Assembly: GCF_000003815.2 (NCBI RefSeq)
Contig: NC_049996.1
Span: 5,906,012 to 5,970,011, forward strand
Origin: Branchiostoma floridae
Lineage: Eukaryota > Chordata > Leptocardii > Amphioxiformes > Branchiostomatidae
Direction: 5' to 3'
Length of the DNA: 64,000 nucleotides
Shown: positions 1 to 16,354 of the stretch, piece after piece
Position numbering within the stretch: position 1 is the first letter of the stretch
Layout of the letters: the number at the start of each line of letters is the position of its first letter
Position numbers and translations under genes: made by a program
The notes under the pieces: model-generated
Databases searched by the model: none
What the model saw: only the letters and a program-made list of their open reading frames with translations
What the model was told of the DNA's origin: nothing

Positions 1-157
1 TTGAGTGCTGCACTGCTGTCTACCTTTGTTCTTTGGACTGCCTATTTTAGCGTGAGTCCTTTCTTTGAATGGGGACACAATGAATACACGAATGCGTTAT
101 TGGAAATACATGCACACAGATGTACACATTTCCCGTTAAAAAGTATAAAAAACGCAC

Positions 158-1040
158 ATTTCTAATTTCATGTTCATGGTGAAATTATCCCTTCCGAGCT
201 GTCTTTTTAAAAGACAATCCCAGTGCTTAAGTAACGTGTTATCATCAAGTACATTTGGGGGGATCTTGAAAAATATGATGCATGTTGGCACTTTCTCTTC
301 ATTGACACACTTGGACTGACGGCTATTGCATCCATATGATTTGCAGTATTTCCCTGCTGATGTGAATTTCGATCGCGACGCGTTGATCTGAAAAAGAACA
401 GCAAATGCCAAACGTTATACATTTGCAGACACACCCACTCATTACATATTACGTTAACCAAAAAAGTCGGCCACAAAGCCGCCGGAACTATGCTAGATTT
501 CTACCCAGAAGGACCCTACATCGATATGTTCACGTTTTTGTGGAGTTTCATCTGGCGAAAACTGAAATCATAGTCGGAAAATTGACTCCGCCTTGATCAA
601 AACGAACGCATATACGCGGAAACACGCCCCCCTCCCCAACTCACGTACGCGTAAACTCCCAAAGTCGATATGTTGCCATCGACTAATTTACGGTCAAAAT
701 CGCCGAAAGTCTTACGAGTTTGGATCTACAAGGATCCAATGATGGTACTTCTAAGCTTTTGTGGGATATTTTTACGGCTTGAGCCAAACTTATTCGAGTA
801 ACTACAAGTAAGGCGACGCGCCTATATGCACGTTTTTCTCACGACAAGCAAGCATAAACCGCCCGTCAAAAATTGTGAAAATGACCAGAAATTTGCAAAT
901 TTACAGCACGATATCGAGTCCATAGGTTCACAACAATATTATCTGCTCATGGCATGCCGATTTACCGGCGGATGTTGCCAAATAAAAGCACAATGAATCT
1001 CTGAAGTTGACTCGATCGAGGCGATGCTGGGAGAAGCCAT
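158..1040 (-). CDS. THAP-domain protein, first two exons (partial, runs off left edge)
   Basis: The better-supported exon is 158-387, read from a strong acceptor (TTCTTTTTCAG) on the minus strand. It encodes a THAP-type C2CH zinc finger: a CX4C pair (YCKSYGC), then FFKIPP, then KHW, and an LKR-x-L-x-RDNF stretch, in the order seen in THAP DNA-binding domains. The last zinc ligands (the C-x2-H pair) would fall in the next exon, beyond position 1. A plausible first exon is 966-1040: ATG at 1040, MASPSIASIEST..., donor CCG|GTAAAT. It joins exon 2 in phase 0 with no stop. A TCTCGCGAGA promoter motif lies 74 bases upstream of that ATG. THAP proteins are DNA-binding regulators or domesticated P-element transposases; which one this is cannot be told. 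Exon 1 is less certain than exon 2. The gene would lie antisense within or beside SLC35F5. Confidence 0.5.
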
Positions 1041-1113
1041 TGTTAGCCGCTGGGCTGCTGAAGGCTGTTACCGTCCGACTGTCAAATCACGCGCGCGCGC
1101 GGCCAGATTATAG

Positions 1114-1123
1114 TCTCGCGAGA
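1114..1123. promoter_or_regulatory. TCTCGCGAGA palindromic core promoter motif
   Basis: An exact ten-base TCTCGCGAGA palindrome lies just after an alternating CG run (about 1090-1101). This motif is known from TATA-less, broadly expressed animal promoters. It sits 74 bases upstream of the proposed THAP start and 235 bases upstream of an SLC35F5 exon, so it could serve either strand; the THAP gene is the simpler reading. Confidence 0.5.
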
Positions 1124-1358
1124 CCTCCCAACGAGATTGGATTTTCGCGTATTTCTACAACTGGGTAAGATTCAGAGATAACTTCCAGATGTTTCAAGTG
1201 ACATCCATCACTCATCTTCAGTATCACTGAATGTCTTCATTTTAAAGGGTTAAATAAGCAAGTCTTGCTGAAGAAGAGTGATAGATGTCCCACGAAATCA
1301 GTTGTAGAGATGGAGTTGTCTTGAAATGTCCAAACCTGTTTCCTGTTCTTTGTTCCAG

Positions 1359-3716
1359 GGGCTGTTTTCTCACATCGTCACTGATAGCAACCTTGTCTCT
1401 CAGCCTTACCATTCCTCTCACTGTCCTGGTGGACATATTCCTCAAAAAGGTAAGGTTCATTATGTTTTCTGATAACTTTCATCTCCCTCTTTCTTTCTTT
1501 CTTTCTTTCTTCTGTCATGTAGTTCTTTTCATAACTGCTAGGAGGCGCTGGTAGACTGTTAAACGCAAGCAAATACTAGAAGTACATGTAGTGCTTCTTC
1601 CTTCTCTTGAATCTCTTGCTCATTTAGCAAACTTAGCTTCTTCGATAACAGTTTTCACTCCCTATAGAACTTTGTCTTAGTTAAAACTCCTTTTTCATTG
1701 GTATGTGAAAGTGACTGACAAAGGTCTTTTTTTTTTGCAAGGCCTCTGGGGTGAGCCTAATGGTATAGCATTGTGTGCAAGTAGTCTAACAAAAGGCAAG
1801 AGAGGGAAACATCCTGCATTTTCTGGAAAATGTTGTCTTTCTAGTTTACGTCAGGGTTCTATAGTAGCTGTCAGTGTTTTGTTTGTCCTTCTGATTGGCC
1901 CATGCTCCTATGCAGATTCCAACCCGCATTCCTACAGTTTGACTCTGCTTCAACTCTGCAAAGGAGAATTGACAGGGCCGTGTCCTTGTATTGTAAGCCA
2001 AAAGGATTTTAACACTCAATATAGAAAAAGGAAACATGGTCCTTACAGTGATACTCCTAAAGTCTATTGGTGACTTGGTAAGATTTCTCCCCCTTAACAT
2101 GAGACACCAGATGTGGTTTACACAGTGCTGTATTTATTTCATGTCATACCCACTCGAGAAAACAAACATTGCAATGAGAATGCCCGAGAAGTTGAGAAAA
2201 TTTGTTGTCTTCAAACAAGAAATTGTAACAGTCAGTTTCAGTTTTGACAGTAGTGCATGCGACAGTAGTGACGTGTGTTTTTCTACAGAAGCTTGTGTGA
2301 TAGCAGTACAACCTCATGTGATCACCAGTTCTAAAAACCCAAATCAAACATTGTCACACCTTTTTGCCCAACATTTGTGTGGGTGATATGTGGGATCGTG
2401 TGGCCGTCCCTCGGATAGGACGTTAAATGGAGGTCCCGTGTTTGAGGAGAGCCACACCTTCAGCACACTTACCGAAAAGAGTAAGAATCTTTCCCGGTGT
2501 GAGTGGTTCAAAAACCTGCAGTCCTTTGGCCACAAATGGGGCAATTACTGTCGTATTGAGGCACTGTATACAGGCTGCCATTTCAGAACCTTGCTCCTCG
2601 CAATTCGGCCCCTGGCTGTAAAGAGACACTAGTCGGCCCAGCCAATAACCTATAATAATATTTAACGAAATTACATATTGTTTCTTTTCAGGTGTCTTTT
2701 AATTGGATGTTCTTCATGGGAATCCCTCCTGTCTTCCTGTCCTTTTTTGCGGTGACGTTCCTGTCTCACTGGGATGACTGGGACCCTGTCATGGTGGTGC
2801 TGAAGAAAGCTCTACATTGTTTCTGCCACTGTAGAAGAAGAACTCATGCAAGGTAAGACAACTTTTGCTCTCGTTCTTCCCTCGGACCATCAGAGAGTGG
2901 AATGGACTTGAGCCTGGTGTGGCGGAGGCAGGGTCTCTCTCCCAGTTCAAAACTGAGCTGGGGAGGACCCTGCTGCATTGAGCCACCCCCACACGTCTTG
3001 TATATATGCAAATATATGTTCTATTAACCCACTTAACTCACTTGTCCTGTCCTTCTCACACACAAAATCAGTTTGTTTTCATTTTCCTTAGCGTTTTCTT
3101 TCTTTAGTTTCCCTTGTCTATTTGTATTGTTGTTGTAACTAACCCATGCGCAATCTGCCATTAATCTCTGGAAAGAGCTTGGCAGTAAGAAAGAAAAAGA
3201 ACTTACCATGGATCTTACCATGTATGTTCCTGTCTTTCTATCTCCATGGGCACTTTTAATGCAGGTCTTACTTGAGTACAAGATTTTGTTGATGATGTCT
3301 TTAAAAAAAGAAGTTAAAGTTGCCCGTACATCTGTGCAGATGCTTAGGGGTGGTGCCCATCTCTATTTTGAGTAGCCCTTGGGCCACACATTTGTGCAAG
3401 CCACTACAGCAGGGGGCTGGTCCGCTGGTAGTGATGTGTGTTTAACTTCCATACTCTTCCTCATTGGTGCTGAGTGCTAAGCAGAGAAAGCAGCATGTAC
3501 CATTTTTAGAGTCTTTGGTATGACTCGACCGGGGATCGAACTCATGACCTACCGAATGCAAGGTGAACACTCATCCGGTACCCACTCAGCCAGTGTCATT
3601 GCTGATCTGTATGATATCTTTCCTGCAGGAGTCCTGAGGACCTGGAGCAGAGGGAAAGTCTTATAGGAATAGAAGATGGATCTGGAAGCCAGGAGGAGAT
3701 GGAGGGCTGTACATAA
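1359..3716 (+). CDS. SLC35F5: SLC35F5-type solute carrier, last three coding exons
   Basis: Exons 1359-1449, 2692-2852 and 3629-3716 (TAA at 3714-3716) join in frame to give 112 C-terminal residues. The first base completes a split Trp codon. The protein reads GCFLTSSLIATLSLSLTIPL..., then a hydrophobic segment with PPVFLSFFAVTFLSHWDDWDPVM, then a charged tail ending EEMEGCT. The GCFLTSSLI-TL-LSLTIPL stretch and the NWDPVM-like motif match the C-terminal transmembrane segments of vertebrate SLC35F5, a multi-pass member of the drug/metabolite transporter superfamily whose substrate is poorly defined. All splice sites are GT-AG. Upstream exons are absent from 1-1358, so they lie left of the window, or the assembly is broken there. 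The last intron holds a retrotransposon tail and a SINE. Confidence 0.85.
2395..2465 (+). repeat. SINE 3' fragment (GTCCCTCGGATAGGACGTTAA family)
   Basis: It shares the block CCGTCCCTCGGATAGGACGT with copies near 35.5 kb and 56.5 kb. Like the 56 kb copy, it continues into a GAGGTCCCGTGTTTGAG-type segment. Only the 3' part is visible. It lies in an SLC35F5 intron. Confidence 0.6.
2877..2981 (+). pseudogene. Non-LTR retrotransposon RT C-terminal tail fragment
   Basis: The reading frame 2877-2981 gives FPRTIREWNGLEPGVAEAGS... and then SQFKTELGRTLLH before TGA. The FPRTI-EWN-LP-V-EA-SL-QFK-L pattern is the usual C-terminal end of reverse-transcriptase ORFs in L2/CR1/jockey-like non-LTR elements. 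No RT core domain precedes it, because an SLC35F5 exon ends 25 bases upstream. It is therefore a 5'-truncated insertion directly behind a splice donor. Confidence 0.7.
3355..3599 (-). repeat. tRNA-headed SINE-like element, minus strand
   Basis: Read on the minus strand, it contains an A-box-like TGGCTGAGTGGG at about 3586-3597 and a B-box GAGTTCGATCC at about 3537-3547. The spacing is that of a tRNA-derived pol III promoter. The sequence does not fold into a full tRNA. The boundary at 3355 is approximate. Confidence 0.5.
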
Positions 3717-3782
3717 CAACTGCACTGTGGAGGGTTCTACTGTAGTACACATCAATAAGACAATGTAGAGCACATATTAGAT

Positions 3783-4148
3783 CAGGGTTGTAGGCAGCCT
3801 GAAATCATTTTCCGTCCCCTTGATTTTGAATGGGAATCCTATCGAGCGCCGAAAGTGTGAGACATTGTGAGACGTTCCAAGGGGGGTCTTGGGTTCTTGA
3901 AAATTTTGAAATCTAAACCCTCTGAAATGCTATTTCCTGCATTTTGAGGTGTAAATTTTGCTGGTAAACTATGCTGTTCAACCATATCTGCTTTTGGTGA
4001 AAAATTACACAAGGCTTTCAGGGTTTTTTTAATCTTAACACATCGATTTTTGTCCGTCACAGAGGACGGAATGGGCAAAAAAAAAATTCCGTCCCCAGCT
4101 GCAAAATTCCATTGAAGGACAGAAGGGCGGACACTGGCTACAACCCTG
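3783..4148. mobile_element. hAT-type non-autonomous element (CAGGGTTGTAG family)
   Basis: The ends are CAGGGTTGTAGGCAG and, inverted, CTGGCTACAACCCTG. They are flanked by an exact 8-base direct repeat TATTAGAT (3775-3782 and 4149-4156). CAGGG termini with 8-base duplications are typical of hAT transposons. No transposase is visible. It begins 67 bases after the SLC35F5 stop codon, so it probably lies in that gene's 3' UTR. Confidence 0.85.
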
Positions 4149-4798
4149 TATTAGATTAGAACTTCTGATGGTCCAAGTTGTATGTGAACAATGAAGATGA
4201 GGTCAATGGTAATGTTGTGGCTGTTCTTAGGCCCTGGTGATTTGATTATATGGATGACATCCTCTGGGAACTCCACAACTGATCCAAGGTTGTGAATGAA
4301 AAGAATTAGGCTAAAGATAAAGTTTCCATCATAATGATATCTAAGTGGTCAGTAAAGTTGAACAAATATCTCATATCTATGTATTTGATCTTATAATTGA
4401 CTTTATCATTCTGATATTTTTTGCCGTCTTTGTACAATTTACAGTGTGGTGGAAAACTTTAAGTTTGGAAGCCGCCAAAAATTGATGCGTGCGTGGAGGT
4501 CATCTATACAATCAAATCAACATGGCCTCACAGAAAAAAGTCAGGGCAGCAACAAAAACAACTAACTGTAAGAGTGGGGTCTGGTTATTCCCAACAACTC
4601 AGGTATGAGCAGATTTGAGTGGGCAGCTAGCTATTGTCTAGAAACGCCCCACTGGAACAACCCTCAACAACACTTCATAGATCAGTCTGTCTCTGCTGGA
4701 CATGTGTGCATGCCCCTGTTAGTGCCAACTGTCATGCAGGTTGTGTATTTGTATATTTTTGGACTTATCGATGTAGAAAGAAGTGTGTGCTTGTTTAA

Positions 4799-5143
4799 GC
4801 TAAGGGCACAGCCCGATGTTCGTGCAATTTGTCCGTACATTTTTTTTGGGAGGCCAAGTCTGCCATGTATGTATTTTTGAAACGTTCAGGCTGTACAGGG
4901 CAGGTGCGTCGCCCTTTCCGGCACGTACAAGGGGCGAATCCGCACCCCGATGGCCGCACAAAGTTTTGCCTGCACGTAAAGTTCTACGGTGTGTCTGCGT
5001 GCTCCAAAATCCGTCGGATTCCCTATGAGTTCGTACGGATGCCGTACTTACCACTTACGGGTCCCAAAAGATTGCCCACGTTTTGGCTCGTAGACAGCAA
5101 GTATTTGCACGTACGGCGGGTTGTGCCCTTAGCTTTAGTGACC
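4799..5143 (+). mobile_element. TIR element, GCTAAGGGCACA family, copy 1
   Basis: The termini are GCTAAGGGCACAGCCCG and, inverted, CGGGTTGTGCCCTTAGC. The interior is rich in GTACGG-type motifs. A related copy in opposite orientation lies at 57630-57955. Open frames through it, including one of about 213 codons, are by-products of its CpG-rich composition. No clear target-site duplication was found. Confidence 0.75.
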
Positions 5144-5203
5144 TTTCAGGCCCAAAAACATCACTTTTTACGCTTTTCGGCCATCTTAGCTTTTGATGTT
5201 ACA

Positions 5204-5692
5204 GTCAAACCTGCCCAAGACGACCACCCGGGGGACCAGAAAAAAGCGGTCGATTTGGACAGGTGGTCGCTGAGAAGAGTATCGACTCAAAACATGCCCG
5301 ATGCAAAGTATAAATGGTTTCCGTTGTGTTTAATGCCAAATAGCAAGCACACTGCACGCACGCAAAGAAACAAGGTCTTTAATGTTAAATACAACACGCA
5401 CACTGTAAACTGTAAATTTAACCCCAAAATCCGACGCAAATTGGCCGATTTCGGCACAAAATCACGCTAGTTATCATAAAAAATGGATGAAAACCTCAAA
5501 TTTGAAAATGATGCGGTCGTTATGGGTCCCAATTTGGGCCGGTCGCGGTCGCGTTGGCCAGGTGGTCGTTGAGAAAAGGTCGCTTAATGCTTACGTCAAT
5601 GGGAAAATAAATCGGGACCGAGAAAAAGCGGTCGAAATGGCCAGGTGGTCGCTGAGAAGAGGTGGTCGCTAGGGCAGGTTTGACTGTACTCT
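5204..5692. mobile_element. TIR element, ACAGTCAAACCTGCCC family
   Basis: The left end ACAGTCAAACCTGCCCAAGA is matched by the inverted right end GGGCAGGTTTGACTGT. The interior repeats a CAGGTGGTCGCTGAGAA motif several times. It is non-coding; the class is unassigned. Confidence 0.75.
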
Positions 5693-6617
5693 GCAGCAAA
5701 TTATGTGAACTCAAACCTGAACCCTCAAAAGCCTTTCATTCCTTTTTTGCTGCACACTACCACAGACCCTGTCATGGAAGATTGGAGTGAGGAAATGTCA
5801 CAGAAAGTCAAGAGATGTTGATAAAATTAAATTATGTTTGATGATGTAAAGATTGTGACTTATATGAATGGCTTTAGCAAGAATGAAAACAATCCAAAAC
5901 ACATGATAATGATTAATATCTTATTACAAAGTTGTACTGTGTATATACTGTTGGTACTAGGGGTACTAGTGGCAAAGGTGTAGATATTGTTTATTTGCCC
6001 ATCAAGGATTTCATTTCAATGCTGGGACCTTTTACACGTGTGTGTTACTGTGGCAGTGATTAGAAAGTAACCATGTGAGCTGAACCTGAGGCAAGACTGC
6101 ATACAGTGCCTGTACTCTTACTCTTAGTTATAGTTAAACTATCTATGTTATACCTGGGCCATGATAACGTTCACTATAATTACGGCTGGATACCAGGCTA
6201 GATGATGGCCTCTGTTATCACAGTGGCTTCCATAGAATAGTTCAAACAGGCTTTGCATGCTCCCAGCCAGTGGTTGTCAAAAGTTTGAATCCAGACATTG
6301 GTATCGCTATTGTTTTTTTGTGAGGGCAACAATTTTTTTTTCAAGTTCTGGTGGATTTTACATTGAAACGTGTGTTTTCTTGGGTGGGTATGACCAACGC
6401 TGACCTAGATAAAATACAAAATGGGGCCCAGCCCTCCCGCAGGTCGGTTCATCCTTCAGTCGTCTGCGATCGTACCTGTGGTCAGACTGGAACCTCAGGT
6501 GATACAGAATACGCGGTGTATTTTGATATTATGTATTTTTCTGTGAACATAAACTGGTCTTGTTACTTTGTAATTCATCATATATACAGACCTGACCAGA
6601 CCCATGCCTCATAACTT

Positions 6618-7642
6618 TTAGGTGATTTTTCAGAAGATAAATATTAGCAGAAATGTGTTCTCAGCACAATGATTAATTTATTCCCATGTTTGTGTGTACA
6701 CATGCATGGGGTTCTAACTAGGCCATCATGATCACTTTTTCACAGGCACTTTCAACAATTAATGGATCATTTTGGTTACATCTGTAAGTATATGGATGGT
6801 CATTTCTTTACACCTGTATAACTTCTCTTACCAAGGAAGTTTTATTCTGGGCAAAATGTTGTTACTTTTTTTCTCAACTCTTGTGATTCTAAAAATTACA
6901 TTAGGCAGACAGTAAACAATCTCCACTTGGGTGGTTATCTCAATAAATTACTACTGGTAGTACATATGTATGAAGATTACATTTCCCTCACTGGTATACC
7001 AGTATCATTTATTATTATGATATTTATAAAGATATAAGACATCTAGGAGAGTGCAGAAACTTCATTACCCTCTTCACTGATGAGAATAAACTACATGTAC
7101 ACTTGTGCCACGCTGGAAACATATATTAATGTTCTCATTCTTTCATGTTGAAAATCAACATTATAAGGCCTAGGAAAAAAAAAAGATGCTGTGTTACCCG
7201 ACCAACCTTATCTGTAAATTGTTAAGGTACAGGTCAGGACCTCAACATCTGGTTTACCTGTACCGGAACAAACTAAAATCACTAGTTGACACCGCTTGTG
7301 AAAACTACATAAGTGAATCAACAGTGACAGTTGTGATAATTGGTTGATAATCTTGCAGTTGAAAATTAAGAAAATTGACAAAACATTGTTTTAAGATTCA
7401 AGTATGTAGAATTAAATCCTCAAAGATCATATGGTGGTACTCAAAAAGGCAGTTAACTATATGTATAGCTTACAGATACATGATGTAATTGATTGGAATT
7501 GTTCAGGTACAGGTGATTTTGCAGAAGATGAATGTTAGCAGAAATGTGTTACCAGCACAATGATTAATTCATTGCCATGTTTGTGTATGTGCATATGCAT
7601 GGGGTTCTGACTAGTCCATCAGGATTGCTTTTCACAGGCGTG
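6618..7642. repeat. Diverged direct duplication (6618-6755 and 7505-7642)
   Basis: Two blocks of about 138 bases share long identical runs, for example TTAGCAGAAATGTGTT, CAGCACAATGATTAATT and GCATGGGGTTCT. They are about 890 bases apart in the same orientation. They could be two copies of a dispersed repeat or the remains of a local duplication. Confidence 0.65.
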
Positions 7643-8252
7643 AGTTTCAAAAACTAAGAAAAAGAGACTCAGCTTTAGAGGGCCAGGCGTGCACATGGTA
7701 TTTGAAAACAAAGTGGTGACAGTAAGTGCAGACTGCATCAACAAACAAGCTGCTAGGGGGCATCACTTTTTCCTCAGATTAAAACCTCAAGAAGAAAAAA
7801 AGCATGTCGAGGACAAAATGTACAAAACATTTGCTGCAGTGCCAAGGAATGCCACTAGGAGGCAGTACTGTATTCAGCCCTGACCGATCTACCATATCAC
7901 CAGGATTCAATCAGGGATTCTTACCACAAATAGGCCATCTTTATTCCATCACATGGACACCCTTTGGAAACTCCACAACTGACGTGTGAAACAAAACGAT
8001 GCCTTCACTATGAAATGTAAGTGGTCACGAAGCTTGAACAAATGACTGAACACACGGAGTAGATATACAGAACAGTAAATAGCTTCTTCACTTTTGTTCT
8101 TTTACTGTCCTCAACTTCAGACTCATAGAATTTAGGAATTGATTTTGGCATTCTATGACTTTAGTACCCCCGTAAATAGTTTCATCGGGTTGGTAGATCA
8201 ATTGAACAAAGTTTCACAACCTTCCTTTAATTGTGAGTAATTACGTCACAAT

Positions 8253-8662
8253 TAGGGCTGGGTACCGGCACGGTGTACGGGTACAAAACCGTTTTTTCTT
8301 ATTGGACCGGTCGGGAAAAAACGGACCTGAAAAAATTGGGTTGACTGGATGTTGGACCTTTTGGAAAATGATATTATATGATCAGGCATTCACACATTTT
8401 GGGGCTTACCGGTCGAGGAAAGTAACGAGCGAAGACAAGTAAAGTCTTAAGTTTACAGTCAATCGTACAGAGGCAGATAGACTTGTGTGATTTTAAAACG
8501 CCAGTGGGAGTCAAATACTCCACAAAACAGATTTACTTGTAGCGAAATAGACCATTATCTTTAGTATCGCCAATTTGGCAAGTTTTCACGAACAATAAGG
8601 TCCAGGTTCAGATCCAAATTGATCCTCTGGACCTGAATTTGCTGTACTTGTACCCGCCCCTA
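8253..8662. mobile_element. hAT-type element, TAGGG(C/G)TGGGTACC family, copy 1
   Basis: It begins TAGGGCTGGGTACCGG and ends, inverted, GTACCCGCCCCTA. It is flanked by exact 8-base duplications GTCACAAT (8245-8252, 8663-8670). The interior carries the ACCGGTC/GGACCTGAA motifs shared by the copies at 17.3, 22.8 and 53.2 kb. It has no coding capacity. Confidence 0.85.
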
Positions 8663-8985
8663 GTCACAATACAATAGGTTAAGTTCATATCGCACCGATA
8701 GTATTTGTTTCATTTTGTACTGATGAAGGCGACAGATTTACGGAATGTTTACGGAAGAAATAAAGGAAGGTTGTGTAACGAAGAAGACTTCATTCGACTT
8801 TAGTACCTGTTTTCCTGCATTATTTTGCAACTTGCAGCATATATTCACTCAGCAGCTTTGTACAATTTACAGTACAGTAAAAAACTGTTTTAGAAAAGGA
8901 AAAACCCGTGACGTCATCCATACAGTCAAATCATCTTGGCCATGTCCGGATACACGCACACACACACCAGATATGCAGCTTATAC

Positions 8986-9168
8986 TACTCTCCAAGCAGA
9001 GGTTAGGCTCTGTTTTTTAGTCGTTTTTATCGGGCTTTCTATTTGTCATTTTTCTTGAAGTACGCCAGCCAAGAAACAGGAAGATAGAATACAAAACAGA
9101 AAGCCCGATAAAAACGACTAAAATACATTTTAAAAAACAGCCAGAGCCTAACCTCTGCTTGGAGAGTA
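8986..9168. mobile_element. Palindromic MITE, TACTCTCCAAGCAGAGG family, copy 1
   Basis: A near-palindrome with TACTCTCCAAGCAGAGGTTA termini and a second inverted block containing TAGTCGTTTTTATCGGGCTT. It is flanked by 8-base duplications GCTTATAC/GCTTATAT. Copies also lie at 27280-27464 and 51012-51215. Confidence 0.85.
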
Positions 9169-11404
9169 GCTTATATAGTTATACTGTTGTCTAGTGTATT
9201 ACACCATAAGGTGGTTAACCTGACATGGAGTACAAACAAACAAAACAAAGGACAGGTATGCCATGTGTTGCATGTTTATTGTCATATTCTATAGACAAAA
9301 GTATGTTTACTGCAGCCGGAGCCAACATGGAGATATCATCTGTGCCCGGTACAACATAAGCACATCTGGGGGGCTCAGCTAATGCATGGCGGAATAAGGC
9401 CATCAAAATTTACAAATTTCCTTCATTATTTCACAATAACTATTGTCCATAGAACCTCTCTTAATGCTGTACATACTTGTATTTCTTACCACGACATATA
9501 GGCTTCTCCAGAAACATTTTGAGTACAATTAATATTGATTAATTCAATCTTCTAGTGCACATTGTACAAATGACAATAACGGAACACACGGTAGCTGCCA
9601 ATGGGAACATTTGGCATCAATGCTCAACATGAAAAATAAACAAGCAGAACTGGGGAACCTTCTTCATTTCGTAGGCAGTTCTTAAACATATATTCACAAT
9701 CAATGACACAAAGGTGATAATATTTGGGATCTCTACTACATCATGAACTGTCACTGGTGAACAGAAGAAAGGTATTCTGCAGCTACAGTTGGTATTACAT
9801 GTGAAGAGTCAACAGGTACAAATGAATACGAGTCTCTCAATGGGAAAATTGTGTACTAACAAAGTAGGTTCTGGGACAGTTATACCATAACACCCCGGAC
9901 TGTTCTTTTACAAAAGAATCAAAAGCAAATCCAGTGATGAAACCTGTTTCCAGTGCTGTTGGGGAAAACCCTAATTTGACAAAAGGTGCAGAAACTATAA
10001 CAGTGGTGCCAAAGCATTCGCACAAATTTTATAAAATCCGTACAAATTTTATGAAAAATGCACAAATCACTGTGCAAAAACATAAAATCTTGCAAGAAGC
10101 ACTGTGCAACACATCTTTTTATGCATACTTGCCTACCAATATGTTGGGAGAAGTTATGTTTCTGCAAATGATGTTTTTACTTTATAGAACATTGAATGGG
10201 CGCATAACGCCACAAAAGTGCATTTCAGCTAGTGAGCTACTCTTTTGCTTCATTCCTGCATCATTGCAGGTCACTGCCGGCATCCTAAAAATCCGCTTTG
10301 TCACCTAACCCAGGCAGCAGTTGGTCTATTTGCATAAAAAGACTGTCTTTCATTAGACTTGTATGTTGCGCATAGTGCTTCATGCTTTTTTCACATGATT
10401 CATACATTTTGGCAGTGATTCTTGCATGTTCCCTAAAAGTCTCACGTGTTCCCTAGGAATTTTATAAAATACAAGCAAATGCTAAGGCATCCCTGCACAT
10501 TTTAACTCAGAAAATGTTAAACCCATGTGTTTTCCCATTGGTGTACAAGTTTGAACATGTAAAATTTTGTCACATAGGTGATATAACTGTTACTAACATA
10601 TACTGTTTTTTCAGGATACTCATGGCTCAATGCTGCTTCACTGTAAAAAATTTCTACATACAAGTAACGACTTTCAAAAATGTCAGTTGCAAACAGCCAC
10701 AGTAAAAACATGTACACTTGAACATAGAAAACAATACAAAAATATAAATTCAAGACTTACATACATATGCAATAGTGAAGATTTTGTACTTCGTATTTTA
10801 GATATAAGTAATTTAATAATATAAATACATGTTTTTGATAACGTGTTAAAATCAAAGCTGCCACTTTGTTATGCTCAGTTAGAGCTTCATTTTCAATGCT
10901 TCAACAAAAGCATAGCTGCTAGTAATACATTTTTTTCTCGCAAGGTTTTAATTTTTCAGTCAAAAATTTGAGGTACTGCAAATGTCACACCTCTGACGGG
11001 CCTTTGGTCCTTTTGAGCTGACAACAAACCCTCGCCAATCCAACTTGCTTTGCAGGATAGAAGCCAACATTTTAACACTCGTGTACCTATCTTGGCACCA
11101 ATCTTTAGATGGAGACACGTGCAGCTCACACACTACTACTAAGCTTGTAAATTGTGTTGGCCTGCTTTAGGCAATGGTACAGCACCTTCGTAAATATGAC
11201 ATGTCTGGTACACTTCAACTGACTTGATATGCACAGTTGCTCTGTTATACAATCCCATCTCATCAAACTTACAGACAATTCCAAGAAAATAATTGATTAA
11301 ATCTTTTAATTTAGTCTACCTGTAGTAGGTTATATAGATAATACAGAATGTCTCATGATTGGTACGTCACTTGTATCTAACTCAATTTCTTATAATTTTT
11401 TCAT
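9169..11404. other. Intergenic stretch with one dispersed repeat
   Basis: No supported exon. It contains the AT-rich repeat at 10004-10494; otherwise nothing recognisable is seen. The KLF6/7 transcript probably ends at the 11404 side. Confidence 0.4.
10004..10494. repeat. AT-rich repeat, GCACAAATTTTATAAA family, copy 1
   Basis: The left side carries AGCATTCGCACAAATTTTAT. The right side is its inverted relative (TTTATAAAATACAAGCAAAT then GCTAAGGCAT). Several TACAAATTTTATGAAA-like subunits lie between. A second copy occupies 30329-30811. The termini are weak, so the class is unassigned. Confidence 0.6.
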
Positions 11405-11410
11405 TTTATT
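11405..11410 (-). terminator. Poly(A) signal for KLF6/7
   Basis: Minus-strand AATAAA, 267 bases beyond the KLF6/7 stop codon. This is a plausible cleavage signal for the 3' UTR. Confidence 0.5.
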
Positions 11411-11676
11411 CCCCCCTCCCCCTTCATGATCAGTTTTTCTAGGTGTGTCCCTTAGAAACCCGAGGCGAGGCCTAGAGGAGGGCCGAAAACGTTCTCATTA
11501 CCTCAGGAATGAGTCGGGATTGTTGAAGAGTTCAATACATTCATCTTTCTTGTGTACACAGTACTCCTTCCTATAATATAAATACATTCCTAGGATGTCA
11601 GCATCATGCAAGCTGTACAAATGCAGCTAAGAAATGTCCAGTCTGAGCCGGAACGGTGTCGCCACGGCAACGTGGA

Positions 11677-16354
<4,678 letters not shown>

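Larger units (their letters stand above)
4149..8252. other. Gene-poor interval rich in repeats
   Basis: No coding exon could be supported. It holds the elements at 4800-5145 and 5204-5692, a solo GGATACCAGGCTA end near 6186-6205, a diverged direct duplication (6618-6755 with 7505-7642), and copies of a dispersed block containing GGGAACTCCACAACTGA (4236-4345 and 7905-8050). The 3' UTR and poly(A) site of SLC35F5 should fall in the first part, but no AATAAA was identified with confidence. Confidence 0.5.

Noticed and set aside
4829-5470. 213-codon plus-strand frame
   Set aside because: It spans two different non-coding TIR elements and matches no protein pattern.
11478-11525. Hammerhead-like GGAGGGCCGAAAACG in the KLF6/7 3' UTR
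   Set aside because: No CUGANGA box and no convincing stem; too short to support.
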